From Polaromonas eurypsychrophila (lineage in GTDB: Bacteria > Pseudomonadota > Gammaproteobacteria > Burkholderiales > Burkholderiaceae_C), in assembly GCF_014641715.1 (NCBI RefSeq), contig NZ_BMIG01000004.1, positions 1 through 64,000 on the forward strand: DNA of 64,000 bases, read 5' to 3'. Shown here in pieces: positions 27,091-35,729 of this stretch (the first letter of the stretch is position 1; every line of letters begins with the position of its first letter). Made by a program: the position numbers and the translations under genes. The notes beneath the pieces were generated by a model. It made no database searches, was not told the DNA's origin, and saw only the letters and a program-made list of their open reading frames with translations.

Positions 27091-28337
27091 TACTTGTAAC
27101 TACGTGCGTCTTCAATAACCTTGCCGTCATTAGGGAGGTTCCCCGGGGGCACCAGTTCAACATCGCCGCGCAATTTGGTGACGTCCCGGATGGCATCGCT
27201 GATCCGGCTTTCGAGCTCGCGGGGAAGCGAGGCGGCTTCCACTTTCAGGGTCATGTTGTCGTTGGCCATTTCCCCGGTCACAACCAAACGGGCCTTCAGC
27301 ACTTCGGGGAAACGTCTGGCGATGTCGGCCACCTGGCCGGGGTGCACAAACATGCCGCGGATCTTGGTGGTCTGGTCGGCCCGGCCCATCCAGCCCTTGA
27401 TGCGCGTGTTGGTGCGCCCGGTCGGGCAGGTGCCCGCCAGCACGGCAGACAGATCGCCGGTACCGAAACGGATCAGCGGATAGCTGGGGTTCAAGGTGGT
27501 GACCACCAGTTCACCGACCTCGCCTTCGGGAACCGGGTCGCCCGTGCCGGGGCGGACGATTTCCACGATCACGCCTTCGTCCAGAACCAGGCCTTCGCGT
27601 GCTTCGGTTTCGTAGGCAATCAACCCGAGGTCGGCGGTCGCATAACTTTGGTAGATGGCCATGCCATGCTCTGAAAACCAGTCGCGCAAGCTCGGCGTAA
27701 AGGCTTCGCCGCCGACCAGGCCTTTGCGGATGCTGGAGATGTCGCTGCCGGTCTCAAGCGCCTTTTCCACCAGGATGCGCAGGAAGCTGGGCGTGCCGGT
27801 GTAGCCGTCGGGCCGGAGCTCGGCAATGGCCTGCAGTTGTTGTTCGGTTTGGCCGACGCCCGCCGGAAACACTGTGCAGCCGATCGCGTGCAAGCCCGAC
27901 TCCATGATGAACGCGCCGGGCGTCATGTGGTAGCTGAAAGCGTTGTGTGCCAGGTCGCCCGCGCGAAATCCTGCGGCGTACATGGCCCGGCCGGCGCGCC
28001 AATAGTCCGGGGTGCTTCCTTCGGGCTCGTAGATGGGCCCGGGCGAAGCAAACACGCGCGGCATTCCCGGCCCGCGCAGCAAGGTGGAGAAGCCGCCAAA
28101 CGGATCACCGGGCCGGCCCGCATTCTGCAAATCAAACAACGCATGCTTGCGCGTGACGGGCAGGCGCGCCAGCGCGGTGCGGCTGGAGACGGCGGCGGCA
28201 TCGATGCCGGCCAGCAAGGTGGTGAAGGCCCCTGCGACCTTTTGCGCGTGCGCCACCTGGCCCGGCAGCGCCGTCATCAAGGCGGCCTCGCGCTGCGCCG
28301 GGGGCCGGGACTCCAGAACGTCGAAAAACTTTGTCAT
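27090..28337 (-). CDS. Phenylacetate-CoA ligase-like AMP-dependent ligase
   Basis: 415 aa of the PaaK-type adenylate-forming family. Features are LPVTRKHALFDLQNAG near the N-terminus, AYHMTPG-like core (FSYHMTPGAFIMESGL), QSYATADLGLIAYETEAREG with the acidic A5-type stretch, and GWMGRADQTTKIRGMFVHPGQV as the hinge. It should activate an aryl or arylacetic acid to its CoA ester. It starts 9 bp after livF and is the last gene of the liv cluster, so ligand import and activation are likely co-expressed. The true substrate is unknown. Confidence 0.8.
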   Translation of the reverse strand: MTKFFDVLESRPPAQREAALMTALPGQVAHAQKVAGAFTTLLAGIDAAAVSSRTALARLPVTRKHALFDLQNAGRPGDPFGGFSTLLRGPGMPRVFASPGPIYEPEGSTPDYWRAGRAMYAAGFRAGDLAHNAFSYHMTPGAFIMESGLHAIGCTVFPAGVGQTEQQLQAIAELRPDGYTGTPSFLRILVEKALETGSDISSIRKGLVGGEAFTPSLRDWFSEHGMAIYQSYATADLGLIAYETEAREGLVLDEGVIVEIVRPGTGDPVPEGEVGELVVTTLNPSYPLIRFGTGDLSAVLAGTCPTGRTNTRIKGWMGRADQTTKIRGMFVHPGQVADIARRFPEVLKARLVVTGEMANDNMTLKVEAASLPRELESRISDAIRDVTKLRGDVELVPPGNLPNDGKVIEDARSYK

Positions 28338-28346
28338 AGGGCCCCC

Positions 28347-29168
28347 TCAAGCCAGCCAGCGTTTGCGGCGTTTGTAACTTTTCACATCCTTGAAACTCTT
28401 GCGCTCGCCACCGCCCACGCCGAGGTAGAACTCCTTGACGTCCTCGTTGTTGGCCAGGTCCCTGGCTGCGCCGTCCATGACCACCCGGCCGCTTTCCATG
28501 ATGTAGCCGTAGTCGGCGTATTTCAGGGCCATGTTGGTGTTTTGCTCAGCCAGCAAAAAAGTGACTTTTTCCTTCTGGTTGAGGTCCTTCACAATGTTGA
28601 AGACTTCCTCGACGATCTGCGGCGCCAGGCCCATGGAGGGCTCATCTAGCAGCACCATGCTGGGGCTGGCCATCAAGGCACGGCCGATGGCGCACATCTG
28701 CTGCTCGCCACCCGAGGTGTACGCGGCCTGGGAAGTGCGGCGCGTTTTCAGGCGCGGAAAATAGTTGTAAACCTTCTCCAGATTGACCGCGACCTCGGCT
28801 TTGCTTTTGAGCGTGTAGCCACCGGTCAGCAGGTTTTCTTCAATCGTCAGGTGGGCAAAGCAGTGGCGCCCTTCCATCACCTGCACCACGCCGCGTTGTA
28901 CGAGATCCGCCGGCGAGAGGTTTTCGATGCGTTCGCCGCGCAGCTCAATGGAGCCTTTGGTGACGTTGCCGCGTTCGCCCTGGAGCAGGTTGGAGACCGC
29001 CCGCAAGGTGGTGGTCTTACCGGCGCCGTTGCCGCCCAGGATGGCCACAATGCGGCCTTGCGGCACCTGCAGGGACACGCCTTTGAGCACCAGGATGACG
29101 TGGTTGTAGATGACCTCGATCCCGTTGACGTTCAGGACAATATCGTTGGCAATGTCGGGTTTTTCCAT
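28347..29168 (-). CDS. livF: Branched-chain/aromatic acid ABC transporter ATP-binding protein (LivF-like)
   Basis: 273 aa from the ATG at 29168 (a longer frame upstream lacks family similarity). Walker A is GGNGAGKTT, the signature is TSGGEQQMCAIGRAL, and Walker B is MVLLDEPSMGLAP followed by the H-loop-like AEQNTNMAL. It is the LivF-type cytoplasmic ATPase of a HAAT-family importer and would pair with LivG at 32719. A GC-rich spacer with two hairpins separates it from livK. The substrate is probably the same carboxylate activated by the adjacent ligases. Confidence 0.88.
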   Translation of the reverse strand: MEKPDIANDIVLNVNGIEVIYNHVILVLKGVSLQVPQGRIVAILGGNGAGKTTTLRAVSNLLQGERGNVTKGSIELRGERIENLSPADLVQRGVVQVMEGRHCFAHLTIEENLLTGGYTLKSKAEVAVNLEKVYNYFPRLKTRRTSQAAYTSGGEQQMCAIGRALMASPSMVLLDEPSMGLAPQIVEEVFNIVKDLNQKEKVTFLLAEQNTNMALKYADYGYIMESGRVVMDGAARDLANNEDVKEFYLGVGGGERKSFKDVKSYKRRKRWLA

Positions 29169-29233
29169 AAGGTGTTTCTGCTTGATTGGAACCAAACGGC
29201 AGCGCTGCAAGGGCCTCGAAGCGCTGGCGTTTG

Positions 29234-29277
29234 GCGGCTCGGGTGAGCCGCTTGCCTTCCGCCCGCCGGGCGGAAGG
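29234..29277 (-). promoter_or_regulatory. Two strong hairpins between livK and livF
   Basis: GCGGCTC/GAGCCGC (29234-29251) and CCTTCCGCC/GGCGGAAGG (29255-29277) form two adjacent stem-loops in the livK-livF spacer. There is no T-run. Such 3' stem-loops after a binding-protein gene often stabilise the upstream message and so raise binding protein over ATPase. Confidence 0.5.
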
Positions 29278-29291
29278 GCGGTTCTCAAATG

Positions 29292-30608
29292 TCAGGACTG
29301 GCAATCCGCAGCCGAGCGCCGCGTCAGCTTCTTCTCGGCGGCGTATTTGTCGGCAGAATTTTTCACCAGGGGGCGGATGACTTGCTCGTCAGCCTGCAGC
29401 CAGTCCGAGGTCCAGATAAACTTGCTACCGTCCCACTGGTGCACACGCGCCCATGCAGAGCCCATGTGGTCCACGCAGTTGGTTGAAACCGGGCGCATCA
29501 CACCCTTGAACCCGAGCGCGTCAAGTTTGGCCTGTGTCAGGTTCAGGTTTTCATAACCCCACCGCGCCTGCTCACCGGTCATGACCTTGCCCTTGCCAAA
29601 ACGCTCCTGGGCTGAACGTACGCCTTCAGTGGCCAGCAGGGCGCCCAGTACGCCGCGCATGTACAGCACGCTGCCGACTTCATCCTTGGGGCCGGTTCCC
29701 TGGCCTTTGGCATGCACTTTGTCAAGAATGTCCTTGACGACTGCGGAGTTGGGCTCGGCGCCGTGTTGCATCATGACAGCGCTATAGCCCTTGGCGCCCT
29801 GACCGATGTCTTTCAGATCAGGCTCTGCGCCAGACCACCAGGTACCGAACATTTTTTCCCGCGGATAACCGACGGCCTGGGCTTCCTTGATGGCGGTGGG
29901 TGTCATCACGCCCCAGGTTTGCAGAATCACGTAATCAGGCTGGTCCCTTCGGACCTGCAGCCAGGTGGCTTTTTGTTCCACGCCAGGCGCGGCGATCGGC
30001 AGCAGTTGCAGGGTGAAGCCGTACTGCGCTGCGCGTTCCTGCAGGATCGGCAGCAGCTCTTTGCCAAATGGACTGTCGTGGTAGCCCACACCGATTTTTT
30101 TGCCTTTGAGCTTGTCCATGCCGCCGGCCTGCTTGCCGATGTGCTGGAGCACCGTGTCACCGGCGACCCAATAGTGACCGATCAAGGGAAAATTCCATTT
30201 GAAAACGCCACCGTCGGCAGAATCGCTGCGGCCATAACCGGAGGTGATCATGGGAATCTTGTCGGCCGGGACTTTTTCAGTCAACGCAAAAGTGATGCCA
30301 GTGGACAAAGGCTGGAAGACGGTCGCACCGCCGTGTTTGCCCTTGAGCCGCTCATAACACTCCACGCCGCGATCCGTGGCGTAGGCGGTTTCACATTCTT
30401 CCACCAGTGTCTTGACGCCATTGATGCCGCCGCGCGCATTGACCAGCTTCATGTAGTCGTTGTGTCCGTTGGCCCAGGGTGTGGCATTGGGTGCCACCGG
30501 GCCCGTGCGCCCTGACAAGACCGGAAAAAACTGCTCCTTGGCCTGGGCGAAGGCTCCCGTGCCGAGGGTAGCCAGCACGCTGGCCAGAACGAGGACGCTA
30601 ACTTTCAT
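29292..30608 (-). CDS. livK: ABC transporter periplasmic substrate-binding protein (LivK-like)
   Basis: 438 aa from the ATG at 30608, preceded by AAGGAGACAGGC, an excellent ribosome site that decides against a longer frame. The signal peptide ends in GTGAFAQA. The type I periplasmic-binding fold is visible from QFFPVLSGRTGPVAP and LVNARGGINGVK. It is longer than LivJ/LivK (about 370 aa). It should capture the ligand for LivHMGF. By context the ligand is more likely an aromatic or branched acid than leucine. Confidence 0.86.
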   Translation of the reverse strand: MKVSVLVLASVLATLGTGAFAQAKEQFFPVLSGRTGPVAPNATPWANGHNDYMKLVNARGGINGVKTLVEECETAYATDRGVECYERLKGKHGGATVFQPLSTGITFALTEKVPADKIPMITSGYGRSDSADGGVFKWNFPLIGHYWVAGDTVLQHIGKQAGGMDKLKGKKIGVGYHDSPFGKELLPILQERAAQYGFTLQLLPIAAPGVEQKATWLQVRRDQPDYVILQTWGVMTPTAIKEAQAVGYPREKMFGTWWSGAEPDLKDIGQGAKGYSAVMMQHGAEPNSAVVKDILDKVHAKGQGTGPKDEVGSVLYMRGVLGALLATEGVRSAQERFGKGKVMTGEQARWGYENLNLTQAKLDALGFKGVMRPVSTNCVDHMGSAWARVHQWDGSKFIWTSDWLQADEQVIRPLVKNSADKYAAEKKLTRRSAADCQS

Positions 30609-30681
30609 GCCTGTCTCCTTGAATTTGGCATCAGAAATGCCATGGGTTACGAACGAAAAAACAAAGTGCCATGCGCGGTGA

Positions 30682-31758
30682 TCAATGCGGAAAAGGCCAT
30701 AGGCGCATCTTCTGTTTGCCCACGCTCCACAGCTTGGCCAGACCATGCGGCTCCACAATCAGGAACCAGACGATGAGCGCGCCGAAAATCATGATTTCGG
30801 CATGCGCGACGGCAGCCGTTGAAATAGCGATTCCCACCAAATTACCCAGCGCAGGCAAAAACTGGTTCAGAAAAATCGGCAAAATCACAATAAAAGCCGC
30901 TCCAAAAAAGCTACCCATGATGGAGCCCATGCCGCCAATGATCACCATGAACAGAAGCTGAAACGAGCGGTCAATTGAAAACGCTGCTGGTTCCCATGAA
31001 CCCAGATGCACAAAGCCCCAGAGGCCGCCGGCAACACCCACAATGAATGAGCTGACTGCAAAAGCGCTCAGCTTGGCGTACATCGGCCGAATACCAATCA
31101 CTGCAGCGGCCACGTCCATGTCGCGGATGGCCATCCATTCCCGACCGACAGCGCCGCGCACCAGGTTCTTGGCCATCAGCCCGAAGACGATCAGAAAGCC
31201 CAGACAGAAGAGGTACTTGCTTGCGGGGGAGGTGATGGGCCAGCCCATCAGGCTGAGGTCCGACACCGCCACAGAGCCGGACGAGCTGTTGTTGGTGAAC
31301 CAGCTGACGCGCAGGAAGGCCCAGTCGCAAAAAAACTGCGCAGCCAGCGTGGTGACCGCCAGGTACAACCCCTTTACCCGCAAGCTGGGTATCCCGAAAA
31401 ACAGGCCCAACAAGGTGGCGAAGAAGCCACCGAGTAGCAGCGCGGCAATCAGCGGCATGCCATCAATACGCACATAGCAGTTGTACGCTGCATACGCACC
31501 CACCGCCATGAAGGCGCCTGAACCCAAGGATATCTGGCCACAATAGCCGACCAGGATGTTGACCCCGAGTGCCGCCAGCGACAGGATGACAAAGGGAATA
31601 AAAATCGCCCGCAGCAGGTATTCATCGGCGAGCAGCGGGATACCCACGACGGCGATGACAAACAACGCCAGTATGCCCAGCCGGTCCTGCGTGATCGGAA
31701 AGATTTGGCTGTCTGCCCGGTAGCTGGTTTTGAACTGGCCGTTTTCTCTGTAAAACAT
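30682..31758 (-). CDS. livM: ABC transporter permease (LivM-like)
   Basis: 358 aa from the ATG at 31758. A TTG 30 bp further upstream is the other option. It has about nine to ten hydrophobic segments and the LivM core ILVGYCGQISLGSGAFMAVG (GQISLG motif). The coupling loop is around MAIRDMDVAAAVIG. It forms the membrane channel with LivH. It lies between livH and livK in a single minus-strand operon. Confidence 0.88.
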   Translation of the reverse strand: MFYRENGQFKTSYRADSQIFPITQDRLGILALFVIAVVGIPLLADEYLLRAIFIPFVILSLAALGVNILVGYCGQISLGSGAFMAVGAYAAYNCYVRIDGMPLIAALLLGGFFATLLGLFFGIPSLRVKGLYLAVTTLAAQFFCDWAFLRVSWFTNNSSSGSVAVSDLSLMGWPITSPASKYLFCLGFLIVFGLMAKNLVRGAVGREWMAIRDMDVAAAVIGIRPMYAKLSAFAVSSFIVGVAGGLWGFVHLGSWEPAAFSIDRSFQLLFMVIIGGMGSIMGSFFGAAFIVILPIFLNQFLPALGNLVGIAISTAAVAHAEIMIFGALIVWFLIVEPHGLAKLWSVGKQKMRLWPFPH

Positions 31759-31784
31759 GGTATTTTTCTTGACGAGTGAATGAG

Positions 31785-32714
31785 TCAAACGCGATCAATA
31801 ATTTTTTCGCCAAACAGTCCCTGCGGACGAAACATCAAGAACACCAAAGCCAGTACGTAGGCGAACCAAATTTCTATACCGCCTCCCACGTAAGGACCGA
31901 GGAAAACTTCAGACAACTTTTCGCCCACTCCGATGATCAGTCCGCCGATGATGGCGCCGGGCACGGAGGTGAGGCCTCCAAGAATCACGACTGGCAGTGC
32001 GCGTAACGCGACGGTGGTCAGGGAAAACTGAACACCTAGCTTGCTGCCCCAAATCATTCCGGCAACCAGCGCCACGACGCCAGCCACGCACCATACGATG
32101 ACCCAGATGCGGTTCAGCGGTATGCCTATGCTCTGCGCCGCCTGATGGTCGTCGGCGACTGCGCGCAAGGCCCGGCCGGTGGAGGTCTTCTGGAAAAACA
32201 CGCTGAGAAGCGCTACCAGCACGGCGGCGATCAGCGCGGCATAAAGGTCTTCCTTGTTGATCAGCAGGCCGCCTGGAAACACCGAACCAAAGGCAAAAAC
32301 GGGTTCTTTGGGCATGCCGATGTCGATCTTGTAGATCGCGCTGCCAAACAGCGTTTGCCCGAGGCCGTCGAGAAAGTAACCAATGCCCAGCGTAGCCATT
32401 AATAAGGTAGTGCCCTCCTGGTTGACCAGGTGCCGCAACACCAGCCATTCAATCAGCCAGGCCACCGCAAACATGACAAAAGCCGCCAGCACAAAAGCGA
32501 TCAGATTCGCCAGCAACAGACTTTGGAAGCCCAGCCACTGGGGAATCCACTCGGCAAAGCGCGCCATGGCCAACGCGGCAAACAGCACCATCGCACCCTG
32601 CGCGAAATTGAACACGCCCGAGGCCTTGAAGATCAGTACAAAGCCTAGCGCGACCAGGGAATACAGCATCCCGGCCATCAGGCCACCTAAAAGGGTTTCC
32701 AGAAAAAATGCCAT
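31785..32714 (-). CDS. livH: ABC transporter permease (LivH-like)
   Basis: 309 aa integral membrane protein with about eight helices. The LivH signatures are GLMAGMLYSLVALGFVLIFK at the N-terminus, NFAQGAMVLF, and the EAA-like loop RALRAVADDHQAAQSIGIPL. It pairs with LivM. It starts 4 bp after the livG stop and ends 26 bp before the livM ATG. Confidence 0.9.
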   Translation of the reverse strand: MAFFLETLLGGLMAGMLYSLVALGFVLIFKASGVFNFAQGAMVLFAALAMARFAEWIPQWLGFQSLLLANLIAFVLAAFVMFAVAWLIEWLVLRHLVNQEGTTLLMATLGIGYFLDGLGQTLFGSAIYKIDIGMPKEPVFAFGSVFPGGLLINKEDLYAALIAAVLVALLSVFFQKTSTGRALRAVADDHQAAQSIGIPLNRIWVIVWCVAGVVALVAGMIWGSKLGVQFSLTTVALRALPVVILGGLTSVPGAIIGGLIIGVGEKLSEVFLGPYVGGGIEIWFAYVLALVFLMFRPQGLFGEKIIDRV

Positions 32715-32718
32715 CAGC

Positions 32719-33621
32719 TTAATGCTCCACGCCGAGATAGGCTTTGATCACTTCGGGGTTGTTGCGCACTTCGTCAGGTGTGCCATCGCCGATTTTTTTG
32801 CCGTAGTCGAGAACCACGACGCGATCGGAAATGTCCATCACCACCCCCATGTCGTGCTCGATCAGAACCACGGTGGTGCCGAACTCATCGTTGACGTCGA
32901 GCACGAAGCGGCACATGTCCTGCTTTTCCTCGACATTCATGCCAGCCATTGGTTCGTCGAGCAGCAACACTTGTGGCTCCATGGCCAGGGCGCGGCCCAG
33001 GTCCACACGTTTTTGCAGGCCGTAGGGCAATTGCCCGACCGGTGTTTTCCGGTAGGCCTGGATTTCCAGAAAGTCGATGATTTTTTCAACCGCCTCCCGG
33101 TGCTGGAATTCTTCTTTTTGCGCTGGTCCGATGCGCAGCGCCTGCAGCAGCAGGTTGCTTTTGATCTTCAGGTTGCGGCCCGACATGATGTTGTCGAGAA
33201 CGCTCATGCCCTTGAACAGCGCCAGGTTCTGGAAAGTGCGGGCCACACCCATGACCGCCACCTGGTGGCTGTTCATGTGTTTGAAGGTCTGACCGCGAAA
33301 GGTGATGCTGCCCTGCTGCGGCTGGTAGACCCCGTTGATGCAGTTGAGCATGGAGCTTTTGCCGGCACCGTTGGGGCCGATAATGGCGCGGATTTCATGC
33401 TCTTTCACATTGAAGGAAATGTCGGCCAGTGCCTTGACGCCGCCAAAACTCAGACTGATGTTGTGCACGTCGAGGATGACGTCGCCGATATTCTTGACCC
33501 CCACGCTTTTCACTTCGTGTAATTCGCTGCCCCCCGAGGGGGCCGCCCGCCTGTGGCCCGGCGAAGCCGGTTCCACGGCTTGAACTGGCATGGGAGGGAT
33601 GTTTTTCAGTGGGGCGTTCAT
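32719..33621 (-). CDS. livG: ABC transporter ATP-binding protein (LivG-like) with repeat-derived N-terminus
   Basis: 300 aa. Walker A is GPNGAGKSS, the signature region is YGLQKRVDLGRALAMEP, and Walker B is VLLLDEPMAGMN followed by VVLIEHDMGVVM. LivG proteins are usually about 255 aa. Here the ABC domain starts near residue 48, and residues 13-42 are encoded by a copy of the GC-rich dispersed repeat. The ATG overlaps the stop of the acyl-CoA ligase (ATGA), which supports this start. It powers uptake through LivHM. Confidence 0.88.
   Translation of the reverse strand: MNAPLKNIPPMPVQAVEPASPGHRRAAPSGGSELHEVKSVGVKNIGDVILDVHNISLSFGGVKALADISFNVKEHEIRAIIGPNGAGKSSMLNCINGVYQPQQGSITFRGQTFKHMNSHQVAVMGVARTFQNLALFKGMSVLDNIMSGRNLKIKSNLLLQALRIGPAQKEEFQHREAVEKIIDFLEIQAYRKTPVGQLPYGLQKRVDLGRALAMEPQVLLLDEPMAGMNVEEKQDMCRFVLDVNDEFGTTVVLIEHDMGVVMDISDRVVVLDYGKKIGDGTPDEVRNNPEVIKAYLGVEH
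33498..33583 (-). repeat. GC-rich repeat, copy 4, in-frame inside livG
   Basis: Begins CCCCCACGC, contains CTGCCCCCCGAGGGGGCCGC and GGCCCGGCGAAGCCGG, closely matching copy 2 at 24532. It is wholly inside the livG reading frame and encodes residues about 13-42 (including SPGHRRAAPSGGSEL), upstream of the ABC domain. Confidence 0.72.
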
Positions 33622-35564
33622 GCTGCTGCCTTCACCGGTGCAAAGGTCTGTGCATCGCTGATCTTCAGCGTGGCGCTGACGCTGCCGCTGCGACCGTCTT
33701 CAAACTTCACGACTGTCTCAATGAACTGTTCTGTCTTGCCGCTGTACAGCGCATCAACCAGCGGCTGGTATTTGTCGGCGATAAATCCGCGGCGCACCTT
33801 GTTGGTCCGGGTCAGCTCGCCATCGTCGGCGTCAAGTTCCTTGTGCAGCACCAGAAAGCGGCTGATCTGTGAGCCGGCCAGCAGCGTATCGACGCTCAGG
33901 TCGGCGTTGACTTTCTCCACGCACTCCTTGATGAGCTGGTAGATCTCGGGTTTTTGCGCCAGGTCGGTGTAGCCTGCGTAGGGCAGATTGCGCCGTTCAG
34001 CCCAGTTGCCGACGGCGTCGAAGTCGATGTTGAGCATCACGCAGACTTTCTCGCGGCCGTCGCCGTAGGCCACCACTTCCTTGATGTGCGGGAAGAACTT
34101 GAGTTTGTTTTCGACATACTTGGGCGCGAACATGGCGCCGTCATTGGCGCCACCCTTGATGCGGCCGACATCCTTGACGCGGTCGATGATCTTCAGGTGG
34201 CCACTGGCGTCCAGAAAACCCGCGTCGCTGGTGTGGTACCAGCCGTCGGCGGTCAGCACTTCGGCGGTGGCTTGCGGATTTTTGTAATAAGCCTTGAGCA
34301 GGCCGGCGGATTTGACCAGGATTTCTCCGTTGGCGTCCACTTTTATCTCGACCCCGCGGATCGGCACACCCACGGTGTCGGCGCGCGCCTGGTTGTCTGG
34401 CTGCAGGCAGACAAACACGGCGGTCTCGGTCGAACCGTAGAGCTGCTTGAGATTGACGCCAATCGAGCGGTAAAAGGTGAACAGGTCAGGGCCGATGGCC
34501 TCACCCGCTGTGTAGGCTACGCGTACGCGCGAAAACCCAAGGTTGTTGCGCAGCGGCCCGTAAGCCATGACCTGTCCCAGTGCGTACAGCAGCCGGTCGC
34601 CCGCGCCCACAGGCTGGCCGTCCATCAGGGCGGGGCCCACGCGTTTGGCAAGATTCATGAAGAAATGAAACATCCTGCGCTTGAGCAAGCCCGCGTCCTC
34701 CATGCGGATCGTCACGCTCGTCAGCAGGCCTTCAAAGACGCGCGGTGGCGCAAAATAATAGGTGGGGCCGACTTCCTTGAGGTCGATGGTGACGGTGCTG
34801 GCGTTTTCGGGGCAGTTCACCACGTAGCCGCAGGCAAGCCACTGGGCGTAGCTGAAGATGTTTTGGCCAATCCATGCGGGCGGCAGGTAAGCCAGCACTT
34901 CCTCGCTGCTGGTCAGCTTGTCGAACTCGGCGCCGGCCTGGGCACGGTCGAGCAGCGTGTTGTGCGTGTGCACCACGCCCTTGGGGTTGCCGGTGGTGCC
35001 GGAGGTAAAAAACATGGCGGCCACGTCGTCAGGCTGGGTTTTTTCGACCTCTGCCTTGAAAAACCCGGTCTGCGCATTTGAGAAGGTTTGTCCAGCGGCA
35101 ATCAGCGCATCCAGCGCGACCAGCCCCGGTTCCTGGTAATTGCGCAGGCCGCGCGGGTCGTCAAAAATGATGTTTGCAAGCTGCGGGCACTGCTCTCGGA
35201 TCTCCAGCAGCTTGTCGACTTGCTCCTGGTCCTCGACCATGGCAAACCGCACCTCGGCATTGGTGATCGGGAACACACATTCGGCGCCCACCGCGTCCTG
35301 ATACAGCGGCACGGCAATTGCGCCCAGCGACTGCGCCGCCAGCATGGTGGCGTACAGGCGGGGCCGGTTGGCGCCTATCACCACCATGTGTTCGCCGCGC
35401 TGCAGCCCGGCCTGGTGCAGGCCGCAGGCAATGTGCTCCACCAGCGTGGCCATGGCCGCCCAGCTGTGCGCTTGCCAGATGCCATATTCCTTCTCGCGCA
35501 TGGCGGGTGCGCCGGGGCACTCGGCAGCGTGCTTCAGGAGCAGTCGGGGAAAGGTGGTCAACAT
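33618..35564 (-). CDS. Long-chain-type acyl-CoA synthetase (AMP-forming)
   Basis: 648 aa, ANL superfamily, of the long (FadD15-like) class. The P-loop FFTSGTTGNPKGVVHTH is near 186-202, the adenylation motif is YGSTETAVFVC, the hinge is GGWYHTSD-like (DGWYHTSDAGFLDASGHLKIIDR), and the C-terminus has ELTRTNKVRRGFI. It is first in the operon leading into livG by ATGA overlap. Coupling with a Liv-type importer and a PaaK-like ligase suggests activation of an imported carboxylic acid; aromatic, branched or medium-chain acids are all possible. Confidence 0.84.
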   Translation of the reverse strand: MLTTFPRLLLKHAAECPGAPAMREKEYGIWQAHSWAAMATLVEHIACGLHQAGLQRGEHMVVIGANRPRLYATMLAAQSLGAIAVPLYQDAVGAECVFPITNAEVRFAMVEDQEQVDKLLEIREQCPQLANIIFDDPRGLRNYQEPGLVALDALIAAGQTFSNAQTGFFKAEVEKTQPDDVAAMFFTSGTTGNPKGVVHTHNTLLDRAQAGAEFDKLTSSEEVLAYLPPAWIGQNIFSYAQWLACGYVVNCPENASTVTIDLKEVGPTYYFAPPRVFEGLLTSVTIRMEDAGLLKRRMFHFFMNLAKRVGPALMDGQPVGAGDRLLYALGQVMAYGPLRNNLGFSRVRVAYTAGEAIGPDLFTFYRSIGVNLKQLYGSTETAVFVCLQPDNQARADTVGVPIRGVEIKVDANGEILVKSAGLLKAYYKNPQATAEVLTADGWYHTSDAGFLDASGHLKIIDRVKDVGRIKGGANDGAMFAPKYVENKLKFFPHIKEVVAYGDGREKVCVMLNIDFDAVGNWAERRNLPYAGYTDLAQKPEIYQLIKECVEKVNADLSVDTLLAGSQISRFLVLHKELDADDGELTRTNKVRRGFIADKYQPLVDALYSGKTEQFIETVVKFEDGRSGSVSATLKISDAQTFAPVKAAA

Positions 35565-35653
35565 TCGGTAACTTGTCTCCAGCGTGATGCAGCGTCCGTG
35601 AGGGAAGCTGCTTCGAGTGATGAGGGCATCCTATGCCTGGGTTTGACGTTGAG

Positions 35654-35671
35654 TTGTCATTTGGACGACAA
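35654..35671. promoter_or_regulatory. Palindromic operator between the ligase-liv operon and crp/fnr
   Basis: Perfect inverted arms TTGTC and GACAA with an 8-bp spacer lie in the 165-bp divergent region, 59 bp before the regulator ATG and 90 bp before the ligase ATG. A dimeric regulator such as the adjacent Crp/Fnr protein could bind here, though the spacing differs from the E. coli FNR and CRP sites. Confidence 0.45.
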
Positions 35672-35729
35672 TTTAGGGGACTCTCCTCCCCGGACTTTCC
35701 CGCATCCGGTTTTTCCTCAGCCATGGGCC

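Noticed and set aside
28347-29288. 313-aa version of LivF starting at 29288
   Set aside because: The first 40 residues are encoded by the hairpin spacer and have no family similarity; the ATG at 29168 fits LivF.
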